DNA of 32,676 nucleotides from a virus: IMG/VR virus record IMGVR_UViG_3300044825_001651, positions 1 through 32,676 of that record, one strand, 5' to 3'. This document shows, piece by piece, positions 7,399 to 15,076 of this stretch. Under the pieces are notes generated by a model. It ran no database searches. It saw nothing but the letters and a program-made list of their open reading frames with translations, and was not told the origin of the DNA. How positions within the stretch are numbered: the first letter of the stretch is position 1; every line of letters begins with the position of its first letter. The position numbers and the translations under genes were made by a program.

Positions 7399-9581
7399 TG
7401 TCCACGATCTTCACCGACATCGAGTGCTACTACGACTTCTTCTTCATCGGCATGAAGCGCCGGGAAGACGGAAAGCGCATTGGCGTTGAATACAGCACCC
7501 GGTCTCCGACCTTCGACCGCGACTGGGTTCGGAACATCTTCCTCAAGAACACCACAGTAGGCTTCAACAGCCTCACCTACGACCTTCCGATGATCTGGCT
7601 GTCGCTACGCGAAGACGTGACACCTGAAATGCTCAAGGTGGCATCCGACCGGATCATCAAGGGCGGGGTGCGGTGGTGGGAGATCGAGAAGGAACTCGGG
7701 ATCGTTCTGCCCTGGGACGTAAAGAAGCGCCACATCGACCTGATCGAGCCGCAGCCGAACGCATTCGCCAGTCTCAAGACGCTGAACGGCCGGATGCACG
7801 GGAAGCGACTCCAAGACCTTCCCTATCCGGAATACATTCGCCCGACCCATGAGCAGATGGATGCGATCGCCGACTACTGCCTTCATTCCGACCTTGATGC
7901 CACCGAGAACCTTTTCGACACGCTAAAGGAACCGCTCGAACTGCGCGTTGCTCTGGGTGAGATATACAAGAAGGACTTTCGCTCGAAGTCAGACGCGCAG
8001 ATCGGCGAGGCCATCGTCAAGCTTCGCGCCGAAGAGTTGACCGGGCGGTCACCGCAGAAGGTCGAGACCAAACCTGGGACCAAGTTCCGCTACGAAATTC
8101 CACCATACGTATCGTTCGAGTCGCCTCAGTTGAAGGCGATGCTCGACCGACTTCGTGAGACTGATTTCGTCGTCAAGAAAGGTGGGAAAGTCGACCTTCC
8201 CGATTGGCTATCTGATGAGCAGATCACGATCGGCAGCAGCGTTTATCAGATGGGGATTGGCGGGCTGCATTCGACCGAGAGCGGCCGGTGTGTGCGCAGC
8301 AATGACACACATGTCCTGGTCGACGCTGACGTGGCCTCTCAGTACCCGTCGATCATAATGTCCCTTGGGCTGGCTCCAATGTCTCTTGGGGTCACGTTCC
8401 TAGACGTTTACGGCAAGATTAAAACTGATCGTCTAAAGGCAAAGAAACGGGCCAAAGAGATCAAGGACGAACTTCCGGGCGTGAACGATCCGGATCGCAT
8501 CACCGAGTTGAAACTCGAACTGCTGCGCTGCAACGTGATGGATAAAGGCGCGAAGATTCAGTTGAACGGGGTGTACGGGAAACTGGGGAGTCCTTACTCG
8601 ATCCTTTATGCTCCACACCTTCTGATCGCGACCACGCTTACCGGTCAGTTGACCCTGCTGATGCTCGCAGAGCGGGCCGAGGCGCGCGGGATCAGCGTTG
8701 TTTCAGGTAACACTGACGGTCTGCTATTCTACTGCCCGCGGGACAAGTATGCCGGTCTGAAAAAAGACCGGTTGAACCCGTCGATCCTTGCGGACGTAAC
8801 CGACGACTGGGAGCGAACGACCGGCTTCGACCTTGAGTTTGGGGAATACCGGGCGATCTACAATCAGTCGGTCAACTCGTATTATGCGATCAAGGCTGAC
8901 GGTGGACACAAGCGGAAGGGGCCGGTCGGCAATCCATGGAGCCTGCATCCTGACGACTTCGACCAGGTGCGTGGTCAGTTGATGAAGAACCCGCAGATGA
9001 CGATCTGCTCGGATGCCGCTTTGGCCTTCATCAAGGACGGAACCCCGATCGAGAAGACCGTCAACGAATGCACCGACATAAAGCAGTTCGTGACGGTGAT
9101 CAAAGCCTCGAATGGTGCGATCTGGACGCCAGTCATGCTGGATGTCGAGATTGACAACCCTGATTATCAGGCTGAAATGAGTGTTCTCGACGACTTCCTT
9201 GAACGGAAGAAAGCCGGGACGTTGTTGCCCAACGAAAAGCGCCCACCAAAGCCCCGTGAAAAGCTGACAATTCAACAGCTTCACGAAGATGCTTATTATC
9301 TCGGGAAGACCGTGCGGTATTACTGGGCAGTCGGCGGTGGAGCCATTTATGACTCAGTGCCGAATGAATCTACAGGGAATTACAAGAAGGTTTCGAACAC
9401 AGAGGGCGCTGCTGATTGCATGATGCTGCCCGACACGTTGCCTGGGGATATCGACTACGAAAAATATATAAGCGAGGCTAAAAGGATCGTCGAAGAATAC
9501 GGCTTCTATAATCAGGTTTTTGGGGCACCACGTCGCTCCTTCAATAATAGAGACGCGCTGATCCTTACTCTGGTCGCTTGA
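7398..9581 (+). CDS. Family B DNA polymerase with 3'-5' exonuclease
   Basis: This 727-residue protein is the phage replicative polymerase. The N-terminal proofreading domain shows Exo I TDIE (D7, E9), Exo II GFNSLTYD (N57, D62) and Exo III DYCLHSDLDAT (Y160, D165). The polymerase domain shows motif A DADVASQYPS at 309-318, motif B K386-x3-N390-x2-YG394, and motif C SGNTDG at 436-441. These are family B signatures; family A motifs such as DYSQIELR are absent. Motif C is unusual, with N438 where DTD has its first aspartate; D440 is kept. The ATG overlaps the previous stop (TAATG). It probably works with the primase-helicase, the SSB-like protein and the SNF2 helicase. Confidence 0.92.
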   Translation: MSTIFTDIECYYDFFFIGMKRREDGKRIGVEYSTRSPTFDRDWVRNIFLKNTTVGFNSLTYDLPMIWLSLREDVTPEMLKVASDRIIKGGVRWWEIEKELGIVLPWDVKKRHIDLIEPQPNAFASLKTLNGRMHGKRLQDLPYPEYIRPTHEQMDAIADYCLHSDLDATENLFDTLKEPLELRVALGEIYKKDFRSKSDAQIGEAIVKLRAEELTGRSPQKVETKPGTKFRYEIPPYVSFESPQLKAMLDRLRETDFVVKKGGKVDLPDWLSDEQITIGSSVYQMGIGGLHSTESGRCVRSNDTHVLVDADVASQYPSIIMSLGLAPMSLGVTFLDVYGKIKTDRLKAKKRAKEIKDELPGVNDPDRITELKLELLRCNVMDKGAKIQLNGVYGKLGSPYSILYAPHLLIATTLTGQLTLLMLAERAEARGISVVSGNTDGLLFYCPRDKYAGLKKDRLNPSILADVTDDWERTTGFDLEFGEYRAIYNQSVNSYYAIKADGGHKRKGPVGNPWSLHPDDFDQVRGQLMKNPQMTICSDAALAFIKDGTPIEKTVNECTDIKQFVTVIKASNGAIWTPVMLDVEIDNPDYQAEMSVLDDFLERKKAGTLLPNEKRPPKPREKLTIQQLHEDAYYLGKTVRYYWAVGGGAIYDSVPNESTGNYKKVSNTEGAADCMMLPDTLPGDIDYEKYISEAKRIVEEYGFYNQVFGAPRRSFNNRDALILTLVA

Positions 9582-9606
9582 TTCTGGACCGGAACCACTG
9601 TATAAG
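9578..9606 (+). promoter_or_regulatory. Predicted promoter of tail-fibre cassette
   Basis: TTGATT (9578-9583) and TATAAG (9601-9606) are separated by exactly 17 bases, a good sigma70-type match. The -10 lies in TATAAGTGC, which occurs again at the same distance upstream of the major tail protein gene. It gives the tail-fibre genes a start separate from the polymerase operon. Confidence 0.6.
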
Positions 9607-9631
9607 TGCTTCAAACATCTAAGGTGTGTCT

Positions 9632-9946
9632 ATGAGCGGCTGGATATTCAACAAGGGAAGTTCCTTCCTTATCAGTGGCCTATGGCGCACTGGTCCGGTT
9701 TTTTCGGACGACACCTCAATCACTGCTCGAATTGACTTTGGTCCGAAGTTCGAGACCACCGATTTCACACTGACCGTCTCTCTCGAAGAGCCTCGGAACT
9801 TCGGAGCGTATGCGTCGAACGTCCAGACCGAAGATTGGCCGGTCGGAGTTCACACTGTGCGGATCGTTCGAACAGATGCGGACTACTACGAGAACGGCGA
9901 TCCTCTGGTTGAGGTTCTTGATCCTATTCAGCTTGAGGTTCGTTGA
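9632..9946 (+). CDS. Hypothetical tail-fibre-associated protein
   Basis: This 104-residue protein starts at the ATG at 9632 (MSGWIFNKG), with AAGG at 9621-9624; the in-frame GTG at 9626 is less likely. It is predicted to be mostly beta-strand, with alternating hydrophobic segments such as TDFTLTVSLEEP and PVGVHTVRIVRTD, like small baseplate or fibre-attachment domains. Its stop overlaps the tail-fibre start by one base, so the two are probably coupled and may assemble together. No family is recognised. Confidence 0.7.
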   Translation: MSGWIFNKGSSFLISGLWRTGPVFSDDTSITARIDFGPKFETTDFTLTVSLEEPRNFGAYASNVQTEDWPVGVHTVRIVRTDADYYENGDPLVEVLDPIQLEVR

Positions 9947-12246
9947 TGAATTCGGTTCAGCTACAGCTTAATCGGACTTCGGTTGAACTCACGCTCAATG
10001 GTGCGGTTCCCGTTCTTGTCGGCGGTCGCAGCGTTGCTGAGGGTCCACCGGGAGCGGACGGCCTGTCGGCCTACCAGATCGCGGTCAACAACGGCTTTGT
10101 TGGAACCGAAGAAGAATGGCTGGAGTCTCTTGTCGGAGACGGCGGCGGCGGTGGGCCAGGTGGCCCGACCGATTGGGATGATATCGAGAACAAACCAGAG
10201 TTTGCAGCGGTCGCGTTTTCCGGTGACTATAATAGTCTTAACAATCTTCCATCTTTGTTTTCAGGAAACTACGGTGATTTAGGAAATCTCCCAGTAGAGT
10301 TTCCGCCCCAGGCTCACACCCATAACGCCTCGGATATTGACGACTTTGACGATGCGGTCGCAAACAGCCCCGCGGTGCAAGCCAATACGGCGAAGGTCAG
10401 CAACGCAACGCACAGTGGCGATGTCGTCGGCGACACGGTTCTGACGATCGGCATTAACGCGGTCAGCTTCTCGAAGATGCAGAACGTTGGTCCTGCCGTC
10501 TTGCTCGGTCGCCAGAACTCTGGGGCTGGCCCTATTGAGGCAATGAACCCGGCTGCTGCACGGGGCATCCTGAACGTGCAGGATGGGGCTACGGCAAACA
10601 GTTCTGACGCGGCTCTTCGAGACCGGTCGACCCATACCGGGGACCAGGCCATCGCAACGGTGACCGGCCTGCAAACGGCACTAGATGCAAAACAGGCCAC
10701 CGCACAGAAAGACGTAGCTGGGGGCTACGCAGGCCTTGATGGGTCGGGAAAGATCAACCCGAGCCAACTCCCTGCCATCGCCATCACCGATCGGTTCGTG
10801 GTTGCGTCCGAAGCTGCAATGCTTGCCCTGACGGCAGAGACCGGCGACATCGCGATTCGAACCGACATCAGCGAAACGTTCATGTTGAACGGGAACCCCA
10901 CTGTTCTCGCCAACTGGCAACCATTCCTACATCCAAACTCACCAGTAGCTAGTGTCTTTGGTCGAACCGGAACTGTGACCGCTCAAAACGGCGACTATAA
11001 CAGTGATCAGGTCACCGAAGGTTCCACGAACCTCTATCACACCCCTGCCCGCGTCCTTGGAACAGCACTGTCTGGCTATGCCGCAGCCGGATCGCGGACA
11101 GCGTTGCTTTCTACCGACACAACGGTTGGCGCATTCGGTAAGATCGGCAAGTGGTTCGCTGATTTTGCCGGTATCGCATGGACCGGCAGTGCAAGCGATC
11201 TTTCAGCGGGCACTGTTCCAGCAGCCCGGATGCCAGCCCACACTGGCGATGCAACCAGTTCATCCGGTTCTGTTGCCCTTACTCTTGCGACCGTCAATTC
11301 GAATGTCGGTAGCTTCGGCCTTGCCGGATCAGTTGCGCAGATCGCCGTCAATGCGAAAGGTCTGATTACAGCCGTCGCGAACGTCGCTATCAGCATTGCG
11401 GCGTCGGCGATCAGCGATGCCTCGACAGCAGGCCGGGCAATGCTGACAGCGACGAACGTGGCCGCGCAGACTGCTCTGCTGGACACCTTCACGGCCACGT
11501 TGAAAGGTCTCGTTCCTGCACCTGGTTCGGCGACTGGGAAGTTCCTTAGAGACGATGGTACTTGGGCAGCGCCAGCGGCTGCGGGGGGAGCGGGTCCGGA
11601 CAAGTTCGTCTATTTCACTGATTTTCAAACGACCGTTGCAGATCAGGTCACACAAGGATTTGTTTCGAATGGTGCGAATACAGTAGTTGCATGGCCCTTC
11701 GCTGGAAATCCATCGGGTTCGGGCTTCATTCGACAGTCACTTGTAGCGAATACAGGCGTTCGTGCAGCGTGGGGCCACGCGAACAACGCAGTTGGGCTTT
11801 ACCTTCGTCAAGGGCTTAGCCTATATCAAACTCGTGGTTCCCTAATGGACTTAGGGGCTTCACGGGTCTACGAGTGCAATCTTGGGTTCGTCAACGATCA
11901 TACTGCCGCCCCGACTTACGGATGCTTCTTCCGTTATCAGAATGGTGTAAACGGCGGACGCTGGGAAGCGATCTGTGTTGCGGGCGGATCGTCGACTGTG
12001 GCCGATACCGGGATAACGGCAGTTATCAACACGATGACTATCTTTGCGGTTGAAGTGAACGCGGCTGGGACTTCGGTGGCATTTAAGATCAACGGCACCA
12101 CCGTTGCCACGATCACTACGAACATTCCGGCCGCAGGCATCAACTTGGGCTTCACTAACGCCATTCGTCATGTATCGGGCACTGCTGCGGTGAACGCCGC
12201 CCTTTGGGACTATCAATATGTTTCGCAAGAATTCACCGGCCGTTGA
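9946..12246 (+). CDS. Tail fibre / receptor-binding protein
   Basis: This 766-residue protein starts at the ATG at 9946, overlapping the previous stop (TGATG). Near residue 27 it has a short collagen-like EGPPGADG followed by SAYQIAVNNGFVGTEEEW, a motif common behind phage fibre anchors. Residues 65-125 contain DWDDIENKPEF, FSGDYNSLNNLP and GNYGDLGNLP repeats; later come SVFGRTGTVTAQNGDYNSDQV and other short fibre repeats. From about residue 550 a beta-rich globular C-terminal domain (DKFVYFTDFQT...) resembles a lectin-like receptor-binding head. It would form the trimeric host-recognition fibre. It is far from the tail genes, between the polymerase and nuclease genes. Confidence 0.85.
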   Translation: MNSVQLQLNRTSVELTLNGAVPVLVGGRSVAEGPPGADGLSAYQIAVNNGFVGTEEEWLESLVGDGGGGGPGGPTDWDDIENKPEFAAVAFSGDYNSLNNLPSLFSGNYGDLGNLPVEFPPQAHTHNASDIDDFDDAVANSPAVQANTAKVSNATHSGDVVGDTVLTIGINAVSFSKMQNVGPAVLLGRQNSGAGPIEAMNPAAARGILNVQDGATANSSDAALRDRSTHTGDQAIATVTGLQTALDAKQATAQKDVAGGYAGLDGSGKINPSQLPAIAITDRFVVASEAAMLALTAETGDIAIRTDISETFMLNGNPTVLANWQPFLHPNSPVASVFGRTGTVTAQNGDYNSDQVTEGSTNLYHTPARVLGTALSGYAAAGSRTALLSTDTTVGAFGKIGKWFADFAGIAWTGSASDLSAGTVPAARMPAHTGDATSSSGSVALTLATVNSNVGSFGLAGSVAQIAVNAKGLITAVANVAISIAASAISDASTAGRAMLTATNVAAQTALLDTFTATLKGLVPAPGSATGKFLRDDGTWAAPAAAGGAGPDKFVYFTDFQTTVADQVTQGFVSNGANTVVAWPFAGNPSGSGFIRQSLVANTGVRAAWGHANNAVGLYLRQGLSLYQTRGSLMDLGASRVYECNLGFVNDHTAAPTYGCFFRYQNGVNGGRWEAICVAGGSSTVADTGITAVINTMTIFAVEVNAAGTSVAFKINGTTVATITTNIPAAGINLGFTNAIRHVSGTAAVNAALWDYQYVSQEFTGR

Positions 12247-12548
12247 TGCGCGAATTTGCATTAAGAGCAAAGTCTCGTGAGTCAGACGTTGAAATCGAAG
12301 TCGTAGCCTGGGCTGAGAACAACGGATGGGTTGTTCGGAAGATGCAATACATCGGTCGGCGAGGGTGTGCCGATCGGTTCTTCTTCGGATACGGCCAGAT
12401 CGTTATGCTCGAATTCAAGCGACTGGATGATGGGATTATCTCTGAGAACCAGTCGAAGGAACATGCGCGCCTCGAAGCGGTTGGGTGCCCTGTTTTTGTT
12501 TTTTACACCAGTCAAAGCGCGATTGATTTCCTAAAACGCAAGATGTAG
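12246..12548 (+). CDS. VRR-NUC domain nuclease
   Basis: This 100-residue protein starts at the ATG at 12246, overlapping the fibre stop (TGATG); longer upstream readings lie inside the fibre gene. E16, GCAD43, the LEFK motif (E56, K58) and ENQSKEHARL fit the VRR-NUC fold, a stand-alone PD-(D/E)XK nuclease found in phages and likened to Holliday-junction resolvases. It probably resolves branched replication or recombination intermediates. In function it belongs with the polymerase and helicase, although the fibre gene intervenes. Confidence 0.85.
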   Translation: MREFALRAKSRESDVEIEVVAWAENNGWVVRKMQYIGRRGCADRFFFGYGQIVMLEFKRLDDGIISENQSKEHARLEAVGCPVFVFYTSQSAIDFLKRKM

Positions 12549-12584
12549 GATCACTTTCTCTGTTAGAATCACCTTGGAGTTGCT

Positions 12585-14474
12585 ATGACCTTCGCTGCAC
12601 CGATCGCCGAAAGAACCTGGGAACAGAAATATCGGCTGAAAGAGTTCAACGGAACTCCGATTGATGTGACAGTGCAGGACACCTGGGCACGGATTGCAGC
12701 AGCCCTTGCGAAGGCTGAGGACGATCCCGCATATTGGGAACAGCAGTTCTATCGCGCTCTTGAAGATTTCAAGTTCCTTCCGGCCGGTCGCATCATCGCT
12801 GGCGCTGGTGCCGAACGCAGTGTGACCCTGTTCAACTGCTTCGTCATGGGAACGATCCCTGACTCCATGGACGGCATTTTCAGCGCGCTTCGTGAAGCGG
12901 CTCTGACCATGCAACAAGGCGGTGGCATCGGTTACGACTTCACCCCGATCCGCCCGAAGAACGCTGAGGTGAAGGGTGTTGCTGCTGACGCAAGCGGTCC
13001 TCTGTCGTTCATGGACGTGTGGGATGCGATGTGCCGCACGGTGATGTCGGCCGGTTCACGCCGCGGGGCGATGATGGCAACGATGCGCTGCGACCATCCG
13101 GATATCGAGGCCTTCATCGAAGCCAAGCGCGATCCGGCCCGTCTTCGCATGTTCAACCTCTCGGTCCTGGTTACCGACGATTTCATGACCGCTGTCAAGA
13201 ACGACGACCTCTGGCCGTTGTATCACCGCACCTTCCCCGGCGTCGGCCGCGACATCGGTTCGGTGGTTGGAAGCGACGGTGTTCGCCGCTACATCTACAA
13301 CGTGATCCGCGCCCGTGATCTCTGGGAAAAGATCATGCGCTCGACCTACGACTATGCCGAGCCGGGTGTGATCTTCATCGACCGGATCAATGCGGCGAAC
13401 AACCTGAAATACATCGAGACGATCGCCAGCACCAACCCGTGCGCGGAACAGCCGTTGCCGCCCTACGGGGCCTGCCTGCTGGGTTCGATCAACCTGACGA
13501 AGTTCGTCGATGGTCCGTTCACTTCTATCGTGCAAGTCAACTGGAAATCGCTTCGGGATGTCGTCGCGATCGCCGTCCGGATGATGGACAACGTGATCGA
13601 CGTGACCGGCTTCCCGCTGCCGCAGCAGGAACAGGAAGCGCGGAACAAGCGCCGGATCGGCCTCGGTGTGACCGGCCTGGCTGACATGCTCGTCATGCTC
13701 GGCATGACCTATGGCACCGTCGAAGCGGCACAGTTCACCGAGCGACTCATGAAAGAGGTCGCCGAGGCTGCTTACTGGGCGTCGGTCGACCTCGCTCAGG
13801 AGAAGGGCTGCTTCCCGCTCTTCGACGCAGACGAGTATCTGAAATCCGATCACATGCTCGGAATGGATGAGGGGCTGCGTGAGACGATCCGCGAAGTCGG
13901 CATCCGGAACTCGCACCTGACCTCGATCGCTCCGACCGGCACCATCAGCCTGTACGCTGGGAACATTTCCAGCGGGATCGAGCCGATCTTCGCCCATGGT
14001 TACAAGCGGAAGGTGCTTCAACCGGACGGCTCGAAGATCGAGGAAGTGGTCGAAGACTACGCGGTCGCGGCTTACAAGACGAACTGGATCGCCGATCACG
14101 GTGGCAATTTCGAAATTGCCGACCAATGGGACGACTCCTATCTCCCAGAACACTTCGTTACTGCTCAGACGCTCGCGCCCGAGGCACATCTGCTGATGCA
14201 GGCAGCAGCCCAGCGTTGGGTCGACTCGTCGATCTCCAAGACGATCAACCTGCCGCGTGAGATCAGCTTTGAGGATTTCCAGGCGGTCTATCTACGGGCC
14301 TACGACCTCGGGTGCAAGGGCTGCACGACCTACCGGCCGAACGATGTCACTGGCAGCGTCCTGGAAGTCGCTGAGGTGCAACCCGAGCCGATCGCTACCG
14401 ATGGCGATGAAGGTGGTGCCTGTGAACTGATCATCGACCCAGAGACCGGTCAACTGATCAAAAGCTGCGAGTGA
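12585..14474 (+). CDS. nrdJ: Class II (adenosylcobalamin-dependent) ribonucleotide reductase
   Basis: This 629-residue enzyme starts at the ATG at 12585, five bases after GGAG. It makes deoxyribonucleotides from ribonucleotides using adenosylcobalamin to generate a thiyl radical. Visible class II/R1-like features are C85 in LFNCFVMG, N284-P-C286-A-E288 (the radical cysteine and catalytic glutamate), the cysteine in GACLLGSINL, and the PTGTISLYAGNISSGIEP loop near 445. The C-terminal GCKGCTTYRPN and final LIKSCE give cysteines for reduction by thioredoxin-like partners. There is no adjacent small-subunit (R2) gene, which fits a single-chain class II enzyme. It supplies dNTPs for the nearby polymerase and needs host B12. 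Confidence 0.93.
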   Translation: MTFAAPIAERTWEQKYRLKEFNGTPIDVTVQDTWARIAAALAKAEDDPAYWEQQFYRALEDFKFLPAGRIIAGAGAERSVTLFNCFVMGTIPDSMDGIFSALREAALTMQQGGGIGYDFTPIRPKNAEVKGVAADASGPLSFMDVWDAMCRTVMSAGSRRGAMMATMRCDHPDIEAFIEAKRDPARLRMFNLSVLVTDDFMTAVKNDDLWPLYHRTFPGVGRDIGSVVGSDGVRRYIYNVIRARDLWEKIMRSTYDYAEPGVIFIDRINAANNLKYIETIASTNPCAEQPLPPYGACLLGSINLTKFVDGPFTSIVQVNWKSLRDVVAIAVRMMDNVIDVTGFPLPQQEQEARNKRRIGLGVTGLADMLVMLGMTYGTVEAAQFTERLMKEVAEAAYWASVDLAQEKGCFPLFDADEYLKSDHMLGMDEGLRETIREVGIRNSHLTSIAPTGTISLYAGNISSGIEPIFAHGYKRKVLQPDGSKIEEVVEDYAVAAYKTNWIADHGGNFEIADQWDDSYLPEHFVTAQTLAPEAHLLMQAAAQRWVDSSISKTINLPREISFEDFQAVYLRAYDLGCKGCTTYRPNDVTGSVLEVAEVQPEPIATDGDEGGACELIIDPETGQLIKSCE

Positions 14475-14483
14475 GGATCGACG

Positions 14484-14612
14484 ATGTGCAGCAAGTGTAA
14501 CGGAAAGGGTTTTGTTCTCTGGGTGTATCCCAACAAGAAACCTCTACCAGTCTACTGGTTTGACCGTGGTCCTGACGGTCAACGACCGACTCCGTGCGAG
14601 TGTTCAGAATGA
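14484..14612 (+). CDS. 42-residue cysteine-rich (CxxCxGxG) microprotein
   Basis: This short gene fills the gap between the reductase and deaminase genes. It starts at the ATG at 14484, a few bases after GAGGA, and its TGA overlaps the next ATG (ATGA). The peptide starts MCSKCNGKGF, a CxxCxGxG motif like the DnaJ zinc-finger repeat, and ends PTPCECSE, giving a second CxC pair. The four cysteines could bind zinc as a miniature ribbon or act as a redox pair. Its place after a reductase that needs thiol reductants is suggestive only. No family is recognised. Confidence 0.7.
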   Translation: MCSKCNGKGFVLWVYPNKKPLPVYWFDRGPDGQRPTPCECSE

Positions 14613-15076
14613 TCTCCCAAGACGACATCGACGCTATGTGCGAACCGGAAGGCTTGAACTGGCCTGACTACCTCATGGGCTTCGCTCGTCATGCGGCCTC
14701 GAAGAGCAAGGACAGCACCAAGGTCGGCGCTGTCCTGGTCGGGCCGAACAACGAAGTCCTGCTGACCGCCTTCAACGGTCCACCGATCGGCGTTGCTGAT
14801 CTTCCGGAGCGCCGCAACACGCGCCCTGAGAAGTATCTCTGGGTCTCCCACAGCGAAGCCAACCTGATCGCCTTCGCCGCGCGCCGTGGCATTCGCACCG
14901 AAGGCTGCACGGTCTACGTGACCCACTGTCCATGCTCGGGCTGCGCGAAGTCGCTGATCCAGGCTGGGATCAAGAAGGTCATCATGGGCACGGGCATGAC
15001 TTCAATGCCCCCTGACGAGTTCCGTGCTGCGACGACGATGCTTCGGGAAGCTGGGGTCGAACTGGTCGAAGTATGA
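14609..15076 (+). CDS. Deoxycytidylate (dCMP) deaminase
   Basis: This 155-residue enzyme starts at the ATG at 14609, overlapping the upstream stop by four bases; the GTG at 14594 is less likely. H81-S-E83 and P108-C109-SG-C112 are the zinc-binding and catalytic motifs of the cytidine/dCMP deaminase family, and GFARHAASKSKDSTKVGAV is the usual N-terminal segment. It converts dCMP to dUMP, feeding thymidylate synthesis. With the upstream ribonucleotide reductase it forms a nucleotide-supply pair. Confidence 0.9.
   Translation: MISQDDIDAMCEPEGLNWPDYLMGFARHAASKSKDSTKVGAVLVGPNNEVLLTAFNGPPIGVADLPERRNTRPEKYLWVSHSEANLIAFAARRGIRTEGCTVYVTHCPCSGCAKSLIQAGIKKVIMGTGMTSMPPDEFRAATTMLREAGVELVEV

Noticed and set aside
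13056-14189. 377-codon minus-strand ORF opposite nrdJ
   Set aside because: Antisense shadow of a well-supported enzyme gene, with no recognisable motif.
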